Origin: Gemmatimonadota bacterium
GTDB taxonomy: Bacteria; Gemmatimonadota; Gemmatimonadetes; Longimicrobiales; Gaopeijiaceae
Length of the DNA: 64,000 bases
Reading direction: 5' to 3'
NCBI GenBank assembly: GCA_040882465.1
Contig: JBBEBG010000036.1
Location: 1 to 64,000 of the forward strand
The position numbers and the translations under genes were made by a program. Shown in pieces: positions 42,731-51,986 of the stretch. The notes beneath the pieces were generated by a model that was not told where the DNA came from, did no database searches, and saw only the letters and a list, made by a program, of their open reading frames with translations. Within the stretch, counting starts at the first letter, position 1, and every line of letters begins with the position of its first letter.

Positions 42731-45166
42731 ATGGGCACCCTTCTCGCCAGAATTCGTTATGGCGCTCGAATGCTCGTCCGGAGGCCCGGACTGAGCGCCA
42801 CCGCGATCATCGCGCTGGCCCTCGGGATCGGTCTCACGACGACGATGTTCAGCATCGTTTACGTGACGGTGATCCGGGGCCTCCCTTACGAAGACTCGGA
42901 AGAGCTCGTCCGGATTGCCCGGAACCGCCCGGCTCAAGGCGTCCAGTTCATGGGCGTCACGATCCACGACTTCGAGGACTGGCGCGCGGTCCAAACCAGC
43001 TTCGAGGACATCGCGGCCTATTTCGCCGAAACTGTGAACGTCGGCGGTACGGAGGGACAGCCGGTTCGATACCTGGGTGCCTATGTCAGCGCCCATCTCT
43101 TCGACGTTCTCGGGGTCCAACCGATCCTCGGGCGAACCTTCCGCCCCGAGGAGGACCACCCGTCCACGCCGCCGGTCATGATCCTCAGCTACCGCGCCTG
43201 GCAGGACCGCTTCAACGGCGATCCGAACATCGTCGGGCAGACGGTACGCGCGAACGCCGAGGTGACGACGATCGTGGGCGTCATGCCGGAGAAGTTTGGC
43301 TATCCCACGCAAATGGACGCCTGGCTGCCGCTCCGCATTGATGCGCTGGCTTACCCTCGAGGAAGCGGCCCGGCGCTGGAGGCCACGCAGGTGAACGCCG
43401 TCGCCCGGATGCGGGACGGTGTCACGCTAGAGGAAGCGCAGGCCGAGATGTCCGCGATCGCCGGACGCCTCGCGAGCGAATATCCCGAGTCGAACGAGGG
43501 AATCGGCGCGACCGTGATCCTGGAGATGGACAATCTCATCGGGCCGCAGGCCGCCACCATGCTCTACGTGATGCTCGGGGCCGTGTTCGGCGTCCTTCTC
43601 ATTGCCTGCGCCAATGTGGCGAACCTGCTCCTGGCTCGTACCCTCGTGCGCAGCAAGGAGGTTGCGATCCGCACCGCGCTCGGGGCCAGCCGGATCCGGA
43701 CGGTCTCCCAGCTCCTGGGGGAGACTCTGGTGCTCGCGATCGCCGGGGCCGCAGTCGGCCTCGTGATCGCCAAGGTCAGCATGGATTTCTTCAACGCGGG
43801 GCTCGCGACCCAGGAGCTTCCGCTCTGGCTCGTGGCTTCCCTGGATCCGGCCGTGATTGCCTTCGTGATCGGTCTGACCTTCCTCTCGACGCTCCTGGCC
43901 GGCACGATCCCGGCGCTACGCGCCTCGCGGCCGAATGTCGGCGAAATTCTGAGCGACGAGTCACGGGGATCTTCCGGCATGCGCGTAGGGCGCGTCAGCA
44001 AGGGTCTGGTCGTCGCGCAGATCGCGGTCTCGTGCGGCTTGCTCGTCGGCGCCGGCCTGATGATTCGCACGGTGGTCAACGTCGCCCGCTTCGATTACGG
44101 CTTCAACACCGAAAACGTCTTCACCGCCCGGCTCGGGCTCTTCCAGAACGATTATCCGACCCCGCAGAGCCAGCTTCAGTTTTACGAGGAGCTCCAGCGG
44201 CGCCTGGAGGTGCGGCCGGGAGTCCGCGCCGTCGCATTCACCTCCGACCTTCCGGCGCGCGGGGGCCAGATGAGGCCGATCACGGTGGACGGCGTCACCT
44301 ATCCCACCGATTCGGATCATCCCCTCGCTCGCCGCATCGTGATCACCCCGGAGTACTTCGACATCGTGGATGCCGCGCCCGTGCGCGGCCGCGGATTCAA
44401 CAGCCTGGATGGGGCGGACTCACAGCCGGTCGCGATCGTCACCGAGCACTTCCTCGAGATGCTCCCGGAGAACCAGGACCCGCTCGGGACCCAGATCAGG
44501 ATGGGCGATGACGAACCGTGGCGAACGATCGTCGGCGTCGTTCCGAATCTGCACCTCGGGGGAGCCATCGGAGCGATCAATCCGCGGCACGACGGCGTGT
44601 ACATCCCCCTCGCCCAGAACGTCATCAATTTCATGAGCCTCGTCGTGCGCACCGAACAGGCGCCGATGACGAACACGGCCATGATCCAGGATGTGGTCGG
44701 AACGCTCGACCCCGCCCTCCCCCTCTACTGGGTGCGGTCTCTCCAGGAACAGTACGACCTCGACACCTGGTTCTTCCGGGCCTTCGGGACGCTTTTCATG
44801 GCGTTCGGATTCGCCGCCCTGGCCATGGCGACGATCGGGCTCTACGGCGTCATGTCCTTCACGGCCGGGAACCGCACGCGGGAGATCGGCCTGCGCATGG
44901 CGCTCGGTGCCGACGCGCGAAGCGTGTTGACGCTGATCCTGCGCCAGGGCGCGCTCCAGGTGGGCCTCGGACTGCTGATCGGAGTCGGACTGGCGCTCCT
45001 GCTCGCCCAGGGGCTGGGGATCCTGCTCTTCGGCGTCGAACCCTGGGATCCCGGGATCTTCGGCGGTGTCGTCGTCGCCCTCGCCCTGACGGCCTTGGTC
45101 GCCTGCTTCATCCCGGCTCAGCGCGCAACGCGCGTGGATCCGGTCGAAGCGATGCGTTACGAGTAG
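42731..45166 (+). CDS. FtsX/MacB-type orphan permease (duplicated permease family)
   Basis: An 811-residue protein with GGAGG before ATG 42731. N-terminal helix (TAIIALALGIGLTTTMFSIV), a MacB-type periplasmic domain (GVQPILGRTFRPEEDHP), FtsX helices 1-3 with LIACANVANLLLARTLVRSKE, a second periplasmic domain and a second FtsX set (GNRTREIGLRMALGADARSV). No ATPase gene is adjacent. This doubled permease architecture is abundant in Acidobacteria/Gemmatimonadota; substrates are largely unknown. Confidence 0.88.
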   Translation: MGTLLARIRYGARMLVRRPGLSATAIIALALGIGLTTTMFSIVYVTVIRGLPYEDSEELVRIARNRPAQGVQFMGVTIHDFEDWRAVQTSFEDIAAYFAETVNVGGTEGQPVRYLGAYVSAHLFDVLGVQPILGRTFRPEEDHPSTPPVMILSYRAWQDRFNGDPNIVGQTVRANAEVTTIVGVMPEKFGYPTQMDAWLPLRIDALAYPRGSGPALEATQVNAVARMRDGVTLEEAQAEMSAIAGRLASEYPESNEGIGATVILEMDNLIGPQAATMLYVMLGAVFGVLLIACANVANLLLARTLVRSKEVAIRTALGASRIRTVSQLLGETLVLAIAGAAVGLVIAKVSMDFFNAGLATQELPLWLVASLDPAVIAFVIGLTFLSTLLAGTIPALRASRPNVGEILSDESRGSSGMRVGRVSKGLVVAQIAVSCGLLVGAGLMIRTVVNVARFDYGFNTENVFTARLGLFQNDYPTPQSQLQFYEELQRRLEVRPGVRAVAFTSDLPARGGQMRPITVDGVTYPTDSDHPLARRIVITPEYFDIVDAAPVRGRGFNSLDGADSQPVAIVTEHFLEMLPENQDPLGTQIRMGDDEPWRTIVGVVPNLHLGGAIGAINPRHDGVYIPLAQNVINFMSLVVRTEQAPMTNTAMIQDVVGTLDPALPLYWVRSLQEQYDLDTWFFRAFGTLFMAFGFAALAMATIGLYGVMSFTAGNRTREIGLRMALGADARSVLTLILRQGALQVGLGLLIGVGLALLLAQGLGILLFGVEPWDPGIFGGVVVALALTALVACFIPAQRATRVDPVEAMRYE

Positions 45167-45366
45167 GTGGGGGGAGAAAGCGGCGACTCATCGCTCTGGC
45201 CGGACGGACCAGGAGTCCCCGAAGCTCTCGATGTTGTTGAAGTCGTAGGGCCCGTCGGACTCCATTTCAACCCAGGTTGGTAACCCGGCCCTCGAGGCGG
45301 GAACCGCCGCTCCGCGCGCAGGTATTGCGGCAGGTCGCGCGCGCGCCATACACCGCCAGGGAAGCG

Positions 45367-46290
45367 ATGAAGATCCAATCGGGTGTCGTTCTCCTCCCTC
45401 TCTTGTGGCTCGGTCCGGCATCGGAGCGCCCAGGGGACGTTTCAGCTGAAACGTCTCAAGCCCCGGCCCTCTGGGGCAACGACGGTCACCGCATCATTGC
45501 CGAGGTCGCGGCGGCGCACCTCCCTGCGGAGATGCCCGACTTCTTCCGTGCCGCGGCGGAACAACTCGCCTATCTGAACCCGGAACCGGACCGCTGGCGC
45601 GAGGGGCGGCGGCGCGAGATGAACGAGGCGTTCCGCTACGATCACTACATAGACCTCGAAAACGTGCCTGCCGCCGCACTCGCCGCGCGCGACCGCTGGG
45701 AGTACTTGGATGCGCTATACGCCGCCGGTGTCGAGGACCCGCACGAAGCCGCTGGATTCCTCCCCTTTCACATCATCGAGCTTTACCAGCGGGTGACGAG
45801 CGGCTTCGTCCGGTGGCGGGCCGCCGGCGATCCTGAGATTCGCTCCTGGATTGAAGAACGGATCGTGAACGACGCGGGAATCCTCGGTCACTTCGCGGCG
45901 GATGCGGCCAATCCCCACCACACGACGATCCATTACAACGGCTGGGACGAGGCGCGCGCTCCCAATCCCGGCGGATTTACGACCGACAATGATTTCCATG
46001 CGCGCTTCGAGTCGGACTTCGTGGACGCGCACGCCACACGAGGGGCGGTGGACGCGCGAATCACCGCCGCCTCCCTGGTGATTCCGAATGTGCGCGCGGC
46101 GATCTGGTCGCTGGTCCGGGACTCCCACTCCCGGGTTGTGCGCCTCTACGAGCTCGAACGCGACCTGGGCTTCGATCCGAGCGGTGAGCCGGACACCGCG
46201 GCCCTCGAATTCGCCCTGGCACGGCTCGCCGTAGGCGGTACTTTTCTCCGCGACCTCTGGTGGTCCGCCTGGATTCAGAGCGCGCCCTGA
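45367..46290 (+). CDS. S1/P1-type nuclease or zinc phospholipase-C-like protein
   Basis: A 307-residue protein with an N-terminal signal sequence. The mature part begins near ALWGNDGHRIIAEVA: W36 and H41 match the N-terminal Trp and zinc His of the S1/P1 nuclease and phospholipase C superfamily. Further ligands are in YDHYID, ILGHFAADAANPHH and TTIHYNGWD. These trinuclear zinc enzymes act on nucleic acids or lipids outside the cytoplasm. The substrate cannot be told from sequence. Confidence 0.8.
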   Translation: MKIQSGVVLLPLLWLGPASERPGDVSAETSQAPALWGNDGHRIIAEVAAAHLPAEMPDFFRAAAEQLAYLNPEPDRWREGRRREMNEAFRYDHYIDLENVPAAALAARDRWEYLDALYAAGVEDPHEAAGFLPFHIIELYQRVTSGFVRWRAAGDPEIRSWIEERIVNDAGILGHFAADAANPHHTTIHYNGWDEARAPNPGGFTTDNDFHARFESDFVDAHATRGAVDARITAASLVIPNVRAAIWSLVRDSHSRVVRLYELERDLGFDPSGEPDTAALEFALARLAVGGTFLRDLWWSAWIQSAP

Positions 46291-46342
46291 GGATCCTCGA
46301 ACCGCTCCTCCCATTCCCAACACCTCCCAGGAGAACACAGAG

Positions 46343-47128
46343 ATGGCGCTCGAGAACGGAAGAGGCCTCTTCCTCTGGCATGAGCTCATGACTCCCGACC
46401 CCGCCGCGGCTCGCGGATTTTACGAGCCCGTGGGAGGTTGGAGGATCCAGTCCGGTCCCGTCGGGAAGGTTGACTACTGGCTTCTCATGGTCGGAGAGCA
46501 GCCCATGGGTGGGCTCATGGAGCTCCCGGCGGACGCCGTGAACATGGGTGCGCCCCCGCACTGGATGGGCTACGTGGGAACCGCGGACGTGGACGCGGAC
46601 GTGAAGCGCGCGGCGGATCTCGGTGCCACGATCGTCGTGCCCGCGAAAGACATCCCCGACGTTGGCCGGATCGCCGTGCTTCAGGACCCCCAGGGCGCGG
46701 GCATCTCCCTCTTCGCTCCGGCGTCCGAGCCGCCGCCGATCCCCGCGAGGCCGCCGGTGGGTGGCTTTTCGTGGCACGAGCTCATGACGACCGAACTCGA
46801 CGGGGCCTGGGACTTCTACACGAAGCTGTTCGGGTGGAGGGAGAAGAGTGTGTTCGACATGGGCGAGATGGGGCCTTACAGGATCTTTGGAACGGACGAG
46901 ATGGACCTGGGGGGGATGTTCACGAAGCCGGCGGGGCAGCCGGGTCCCTCGTTCTGGCTCTACTACGCGCGAGTCCCCTCCGTGAGCGCCGCCGCCGCGA
47001 AGGTGAAGGAGCGCGGGGGAACCGTCCTGAACGGGCCGATGGAGGTGCCGGGCGGCGACCTGATCGCGCAATGCATGGATCCGCAGGGCGCGATGTTCGC
47101 GATCCACCAGGTGATCGCCGGCGAATAA
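46343..47128 (+). CDS. two-domain VOC (glyoxalase-fold) protein
   Basis: A 261-residue protein with AGGAGA before ATG 46343. Two similar halves each begin with WHELMT (FLWHELMTPDPAAARGFY and FSWHELMTTELDGAWDFY) and end DPQGAGISLF or DPQGAMFAIH. Such tandem VOC proteins are often annotated as hydroxylase/glyoxalase-like, without known substrates. A 14-bp palindrome (GAGCCCCGGGGCTC) follows the stop and may act as a terminator. Confidence 0.85.
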   Translation: MALENGRGLFLWHELMTPDPAAARGFYEPVGGWRIQSGPVGKVDYWLLMVGEQPMGGLMELPADAVNMGAPPHWMGYVGTADVDADVKRAADLGATIVVPAKDIPDVGRIAVLQDPQGAGISLFAPASEPPPIPARPPVGGFSWHELMTTELDGAWDFYTKLFGWREKSVFDMGEMGPYRIFGTDEMDLGGMFTKPAGQPGPSFWLYYARVPSVSAAAAKVKERGGTVLNGPMEVPGGDLIAQCMDPQGAMFAIHQVIAGE

Positions 47129-47172
47129 GGCGAGCCCCGGGGCTCCGGAACCGGCCGCGGCCGCCCCGGCCG

Positions 47173-47418
47173 CTACTTCGTCAGGGCGATCGGGAAAAAG
47201 ACGAGGAAGCCGGTGACCAAGAGGATGGGAGCGAGGGTCATCGAGCCCTGGGCGAGGAGAAAGAAGCCGGCCAGCGCGGCGACGAGCCCCGCCCCTCCGA
47301 ACCCCCAGGTCCACGCCGTAAAGGTGACGCCCCCGCCCGCAGAGGAGGTCTCGCGCCCCTTTGGCGCGGCGACCGTGGTCGGCTGGGGGCGTCCCCGATC
47401 TTTTCGCTTACGGCCCAT
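47173..47418 (-). CDS. small membrane protein
   Basis: An 81-residue protein: basic N-terminus MGRKRKDRGRP, then two hydrophobic helices (GGAGLVAALAGFFLLAQG; LAPILLVTGFLVFFPIAL). No family named. It lies 11 bp beyond the stop of the peptidase-MA-like gene on the same strand. Confidence 0.65.
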   Translation of the reverse strand: MGRKRKDRGRPQPTTVAAPKGRETSSAGGGVTFTAWTWGFGGAGLVAALAGFFLLAQGSMTLAPILLVTGFLVFFPIALTK

Positions 47419-47429
47419 GGAGGCGAAGG

Positions 47430-48443
47430 CTACCCGCCCTCCCCCGACCGGTCAACCTCGCTTGTCCAATACGCGGGCTGATCGGGAGGATCGTTGGCCC
47501 GCAATCCCGCGAGCCGCTCCCGGTCCCGCCTGCGCCGGACCCCGAAGAGGAAGAGGAGCGCGACCCCTCCCAGAAGCCAGAACGGAGCCGTTTGGTAAAG
47601 GACGAGCATCCACCCATAGCGGCGCTTCACATGCTCCACCCATCGGAGCTCGAAGCCGCTCGTCGTGAAGCCGAACGTCTGCCGGAAGGCCTCCTCGAAG
47701 TCCCCGAGCGCCCGCCAGCGGGTGAGAAAGATCTCCATTCCCCTCTCTCCGCTCTCCCCGACGAGGTATTCGACGGCCGAGGCCGAGAGGAGATAGGCCA
47801 GATCCGCGCCAACTCGGTCCACCGGCCAGGCCAGGGCAAGCGAGTCGAGGGGCGGCGTTCCACCGCGCGCGAGCGCGACCCGGAGCCGCCACGCCTCTTC
47901 GACGTCCCATCCGGCGGAAGCCCACTGCGCGTACCCTTCGTCGAACCAGCGAGGAATCCGCATCCCACCGAGGTAATCGTGCAGGCCGAGGTGGGCCCAC
48001 TCGTGGAGCGCGGTCCGGTCTCGCGCGGCGAGCCCGGAAAGGGGTCCACCGTCGAGTGGGATCACGGCGATGCGCTCGGCTGGAATCGCGACACCCGCGC
48101 CCCAGCTCGGCACGGCCCCGCCGGTGAGGGCGTTCCAGATTTCCATGTCCGGCGCGAGGTAGAAGGCCGAGCGCCCGGGCATGTCGGGGGGAAGGCCGGG
48201 GAGGTAGGGCGCCCGCTCCAGCGCCGCCAGAAGGCGGGCCGCACGCTCCTCGTCGCCCGGCCAATAAACGAAACGCACACGCGGTTCGAGGGCGGGATCG
48301 AGGGGGAGGAGGACGCTCGCCTGGTCTCGGCGGGGGAGCCCCGCCGGGAGCGCGGGCCAGAGGGATTCCTGGGTGGGCGCGGTGGACTGCGGGATCGGCT
48401 CCTGTGAAAGGAGGAGCCCCAGAAGGAGAAGAAACGCGGCCAT
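47430..48443 (-). CDS. peptidase-MA-like zinc metalloprotease, membrane-anchored
   Basis: A 337-residue protein. Signal/anchor helix at 1-13, gluzincin motif HEWAH (147-151) in TALHEWAHLGLHDYL, third ligand candidate E169 in RWFDEGYAQW, and a C-terminal membrane helix (APFWLLGGVALLFLFGV). This is the Peptidase_MA layout: a protease domain outside the cytoplasm held by a C-terminal helix. It follows the DUF4388 gene by 16 bp, so the two are probably co-expressed. Confidence 0.82.
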   Translation of the reverse strand: MAAFLLLLGLLLSQEPIPQSTAPTQESLWPALPAGLPRRDQASVLLPLDPALEPRVRFVYWPGDEERAARLLAALERAPYLPGLPPDMPGRSAFYLAPDMEIWNALTGGAVPSWGAGVAIPAERIAVIPLDGGPLSGLAARDRTALHEWAHLGLHDYLGGMRIPRWFDEGYAQWASAGWDVEEAWRLRVALARGGTPPLDSLALAWPVDRVGADLAYLLSASAVEYLVGESGERGMEIFLTRWRALGDFEEAFRQTFGFTTSGFELRWVEHVKRRYGWMLVLYQTAPFWLLGGVALLFLFGVRRRRDRERLAGLRANDPPDQPAYWTSEVDRSGEGG

Positions 48444-48459
48444 TCGCTTCTCCCGAACC

Positions 48460-50094
48460 TCAGGCGCCTGGAGCCGTTGAAATGAGCTGCAGGTTCGAGC
48501 GGATCGTTTCGTTCTCGGGGTTCAGCTCCAGCGCCTTCTCCCAGTGTTGGCGGGCCCAGGTCCGGTCCCCCTCTTCGTACGCAAGGTTTCCGAGCTTGAG
48601 GTAGAGATCGTCGCCCAGCAGTGGGTCGAGCCGCACGGCGCGTTCGAAGTGGGCACGGGCCCCCGCCTGATCGCCGCGGGCATGCGCGAGATCGCCGAGA
48701 TTCCGGTGGGCATGGGGAGAGGGTGGATTCAGGGCGACGGCCCGCAGGTAGAGCGCCTCGGCTGCGCCGCCATCCCCCTTCTGCTCGAGAACGGCCCCCA
48801 GATTGACGAGGAGGGGCGCGCTCGACGGATGGAGGGAGAGGCCTTCCCGTCCGAGTTGAATGGCCTCCTCCAGCTGACCGGCCGCGGCAGAGGCGAGGAC
48901 TGCGTGCGCGAAATACACCGCCCCCGGCTTTTGGCCTTTCCCGAGCGCGGCGCGGGACCGCCCGAAAGCCTCGCGGGCGCGGGCGGCCTCGTTCTTCTTG
49001 AGGAGGACGATCCCGATGGCGAGCGGACCGCGAGCGTCTCCGGGAGCGAGCGCCGCGGCTCGCGTCAGGACCGCGAGCGCTTCGTCGAAGTTTTCCAGGA
49101 GCTCCAGAGCATACCCCCAGTTGAGCAAGACGGCGAGCGGGTCCGATCCGAGCCCGGCCTTCTCCATGGCCTCGTAGTGAGCAACGGCTTCCCTGGGCCT
49201 CCCGGAACGGAGCGCGATGATCCCCAAGCGCGCCCGCGCGACCCGCTCGACGGGATCCGCATCGAGAACGGCGAGGTATTCCCGCTCCGCATCCTCCAAC
49301 ATCCCCGCCCGATAAAACGCATGCCCCAGATTCAGGCGTTGGCCGAGGCCGACGTCCGCGCCCGGAGCTTCCCCACTCTCCCGCCGCCCCGCCGAACGGA
49401 CAAAGCCGGCGTGGAGAAGCCCGTAGATCCCCTTGAGGGCGTCGAACTCCCCGAGACCCGATTCTTCGATGAGCTCCGCCACCGTCCGCTTCCCGTCGAG
49501 CAGGGGAAGGAGACGGTCCTGGTCCGGTGTGAGGACGATCTCGTCGCCTTCCTTGGGAAGGTGATCGGGCGCGAAGATGAGGTCGCGGGACGCAATTTTC
49601 TTTTCGATCTGCGAGAGCTCGTCCACGCGGCGAGCTCCTTCGAGGAGAAGGCTCTCGGTGTTGATCGAGACCAGGAACCCGCCGTGCGCCTCCGGTGCCC
49701 GGTCGGGCTCGAAGTGGAAGGTCCCCTCCTCCCATCCGAAGAGGTGATAGACGGCCTCTTCGATCTGCATCGTGATGAATCGCTGGAGCTCCTCTTCCTC
49801 GAGGCTGCCCGCCTCCACCAGGAGCTGGCCGATCTTCTTCCCCGGCTGGCGGGACTGGGTCTCCATGGCGGCCGCGAGGTCCTTCCGCTCGATGACATCG
49901 TTTCGGACGAGAAGCTCGCCCAGGCGGTCCGGACGGTTGAGGACGGTCGCGTAAATGACCCGCCCGCCCTTGAAATAGACGTAGCCGAAGTTGGATCGGT
50001 GGGTGAGGGTGAGACACCCCGTCTTCCTTCCCATCGCGAGCAGCTGGCAGATGTCGGCCAGAGTCACCGAGCTTAGCTCGCCCTCAATCGCCAT
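48460..50094 (-). CDS. DUF4388 (PATAN)-TPR protein
   Basis: A 544-residue cytoplasmic protein. Residues 1-95 are a DUF4388 domain (LSSVTLADICQLLAMGRKTG, GRVIYATVLNRPDRLGELL), then a second helical segment, and from about residue 255 six to seven TPR repeats (LNLGHAFYRAGMLEDAEREY; HRNLGDLAHARGDQAGARAH). DUF4388 proteins in delta-proteobacteria and others link to polarity, gliding or two-component signalling. It may act as a scaffold with the neighbouring DnaA-like protein. Confidence 0.83.
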   Translation of the reverse strand: MAIEGELSSVTLADICQLLAMGRKTGCLTLTHRSNFGYVYFKGGRVIYATVLNRPDRLGELLVRNDVIERKDLAAAMETQSRQPGKKIGQLLVEAGSLEEEELQRFITMQIEEAVYHLFGWEEGTFHFEPDRAPEAHGGFLVSINTESLLLEGARRVDELSQIEKKIASRDLIFAPDHLPKEGDEIVLTPDQDRLLPLLDGKRTVAELIEESGLGEFDALKGIYGLLHAGFVRSAGRRESGEAPGADVGLGQRLNLGHAFYRAGMLEDAEREYLAVLDADPVERVARARLGIIALRSGRPREAVAHYEAMEKAGLGSDPLAVLLNWGYALELLENFDEALAVLTRAAALAPGDARGPLAIGIVLLKKNEAARAREAFGRSRAALGKGQKPGAVYFAHAVLASAAAGQLEEAIQLGREGLSLHPSSAPLLVNLGAVLEQKGDGGAAEALYLRAVALNPPSPHAHRNLGDLAHARGDQAGARAHFERAVRLDPLLGDDLYLKLGNLAYEEGDRTWARQHWEKALELNPENETIRSNLQLISTAPGA

Positions 50095-50132
50095 CGTTCC
50101 CCTCCACGGGGAGAGTCGGGAGCCGCGTCATC

Positions 50133-51986
50133 TCAGTCGGCCCCTTCCACGATCCGGTCCTCCCGGACCGGCCAGGTCCAAACGACCTTGTCCGGCGGCG
50201 GAAACCAGGGATCGGAACCTCCATCCCCGCCCGCCCCGGCTCCGGCGGGCGCCACGGCGGCCGCGGCTTCCGGTTCCTTCCCGGATGGCGGAGCGCTCTG
50301 CGGCGAAGCCGTCTTCGCTTTTTCCTCGCTCCCCTTCCCCTTCACCTCAGTCGTAGGTTTCGGCGCGGCCGCCACCGTCGGCGCAGCTGCGCCCCCCTTG
50401 CCGAGCTCCACCACCAGTCCCCCTTCGAAGCGGGACCGGAGCCGCTCCTCGACCTTCGCGATCTTGGTCGGCGGCCGGTCTGACGCGAGGAAGATCCAGG
50501 CGGAACGGCGAGTCAACGCCTCGAAGAGATGGAAGAACTCCTCCTGCGCGCGCTCCGTGGCGGAAAGATCTTCCACCCCGTGCAAAAGGAGGACGTCCAC
50601 CGACCACCACCGCTCGCGCCACGCCCCCGCCACCCCCTCGGAGATCGCGCGGATGAAGTCCTGGGAGAACTCTTTGACCGAGGTCAGTCCAACCCGCCCC
50701 GATGGATTCCGCTCGACGTGCGTGCGCCCGACCGCTTCCACGAAACGGCGGGCCCGCTCCGCTTCGCGCGAGTGGAGATAGAGGGGGCTGTAGTCCGGCC
50801 GTTCTCCCTTGAGAATCCGGTCCGCGGCGCCGACCGCGAGTGCGGGATACGAGGGCCCGAGCTCGTTCAGGCGAGGACCGTCCGGGAGAGGTGCGAATGG
50901 GCGGGCCCGCTCCCGCGCGGAGAAGAGAAGATGTTCGGCCTCCTCGAGCCGGTCGGGATCGCGCAGCAGGGTCGTGGCCGCCTCGGGCCAGGGGTTTCCC
51001 AGCGTCTGGAGCTCCGAGGAGATTTCGCCCGCCCGCCGGAGGGCCGCCCGGAAGCGCTCCAGCGCGTCCCCCCAGTCGGCCGGCTCGTCCGCCCGTTCCA
51101 GGAGCTTCGCGATGCGGTTCGCCTCGAACCCCTCGGCCTCGGCCGCCCGGACGGTGGCGCGGATCTCCGTTCTCCATCGGGGCTCGCCCACTTCGGGTGG
51201 GAGGGTAGCCGCGGCCGCAGGCGACTCTTCGGGGAGCGCCCCCTGGTCCGAGTCGTCCGCCTCGGTGAGGATGACGGGGATCTCCTCGCTCGAGACAGGT
51301 CGTCCCTCCATGTCTTGGATCGCGAGCACCCGGTTCAGCGCCCCCTGGAGCTCCCGGACGTTTCGGAAGGGGAAACGCGCCATCGCCTCGGCTGTCCCCT
51401 CGGCGAGCCGGGACCCACGCTCCCCGGCCTTCCGCTGGAGGATCGCGACCCGGGTCTCGTAGTCCGGCGAGCCCATGTCCACGATGAGGCCCCCCGAAAA
51501 GCGCGAGAGGAGACGAGCGTCGAGCCCGTTGATCTCGGCGGGGGGACGGTCCGAGGCGAGGACGACCTGCGCTCCCCTCCCTGTCAGGCCGTCGAGGGTG
51601 CGGAGAAGAATCTCCTGGGCCTGCCTCTGCCCCGTCAGAAACTGCACGTCGTCGAGAAGGAGGACGATGAGATCCGCATAGCGGTCCCGCATCGCCGCCT
51701 GACCGCCTTTCTCGAGCGCCAGGGTGAGCTCGTCGAGATACCCCTCGAGTGTCTGATACGCGACCGCGTTCTCGGGGTGAACGCGGGCCGAATGATGGGC
51801 GATCGCGGACAGGATGTGCGACTTCCCGAGCCCGGACGCCGCATAGAGGAAAAGCGGATTGAAGCTCGTCCCGGGCGACTCCGCCGCGCGCCGCGCCGCC
51901 GCGGAGGCCAGCCGGTTCGCGGGGCCGACGACGAAGGTGTCGAAGGTCATGCGTGGGTCGGCGTTCAGAATTTTTTCATTCGTCAT
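50133..51986 (-). CDS. DnaA-like protein with two AAA+ modules
   Basis: A 617-residue protein. Module 1 is a full DnaA/Hda-type AAA+: NPLFLYAASGLGKSHIL (Walker A, residues 44-60), LIVLLLDDVQFLTG (Walker B, 107-119), ASDRPPAEINGLDARLLSRF. Module 2 (about 370-530) has the same order (YLHSREAERARRF, VDVLLLHGVEDL, ASDRPPTKIAKVEERLRSRF) but a destroyed Walker A and no acidic pair. Between and after come charged/Ala-rich linkers; DnaA domain IV is absent. ATG 51986 overlaps the rluD stop (ATGA). Function unknown; not the replication initiator. Confidence 0.8.
   Translation of the reverse strand: MTNEKILNADPRMTFDTFVVGPANRLASAAARRAAESPGTSFNPLFLYAASGLGKSHILSAIAHHSARVHPENAVAYQTLEGYLDELTLALEKGGQAAMRDRYADLIVLLLDDVQFLTGQRQAQEILLRTLDGLTGRGAQVVLASDRPPAEINGLDARLLSRFSGGLIVDMGSPDYETRVAILQRKAGERGSRLAEGTAEAMARFPFRNVRELQGALNRVLAIQDMEGRPVSSEEIPVILTEADDSDQGALPEESPAAAATLPPEVGEPRWRTEIRATVRAAEAEGFEANRIAKLLERADEPADWGDALERFRAALRRAGEISSELQTLGNPWPEAATTLLRDPDRLEEAEHLLFSARERARPFAPLPDGPRLNELGPSYPALAVGAADRILKGERPDYSPLYLHSREAERARRFVEAVGRTHVERNPSGRVGLTSVKEFSQDFIRAISEGVAGAWRERWWSVDVLLLHGVEDLSATERAQEEFFHLFEALTRRSAWIFLASDRPPTKIAKVEERLRSRFEGGLVVELGKGGAAAPTVAAAPKPTTEVKGKGSEEKAKTASPQSAPPSGKEPEAAAAVAPAGAGAGGDGGSDPWFPPPDKVVWTWPVREDRIVEGAD

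Noticed and set aside
48062-50017. A 651-codon minus-strand frame overlapping the DUF4388-TPR gene
   Set aside because: It is extremely rich in Arg, Pro and Gly with no domain; the other frame gives clear DUF4388 and TPR repeats.
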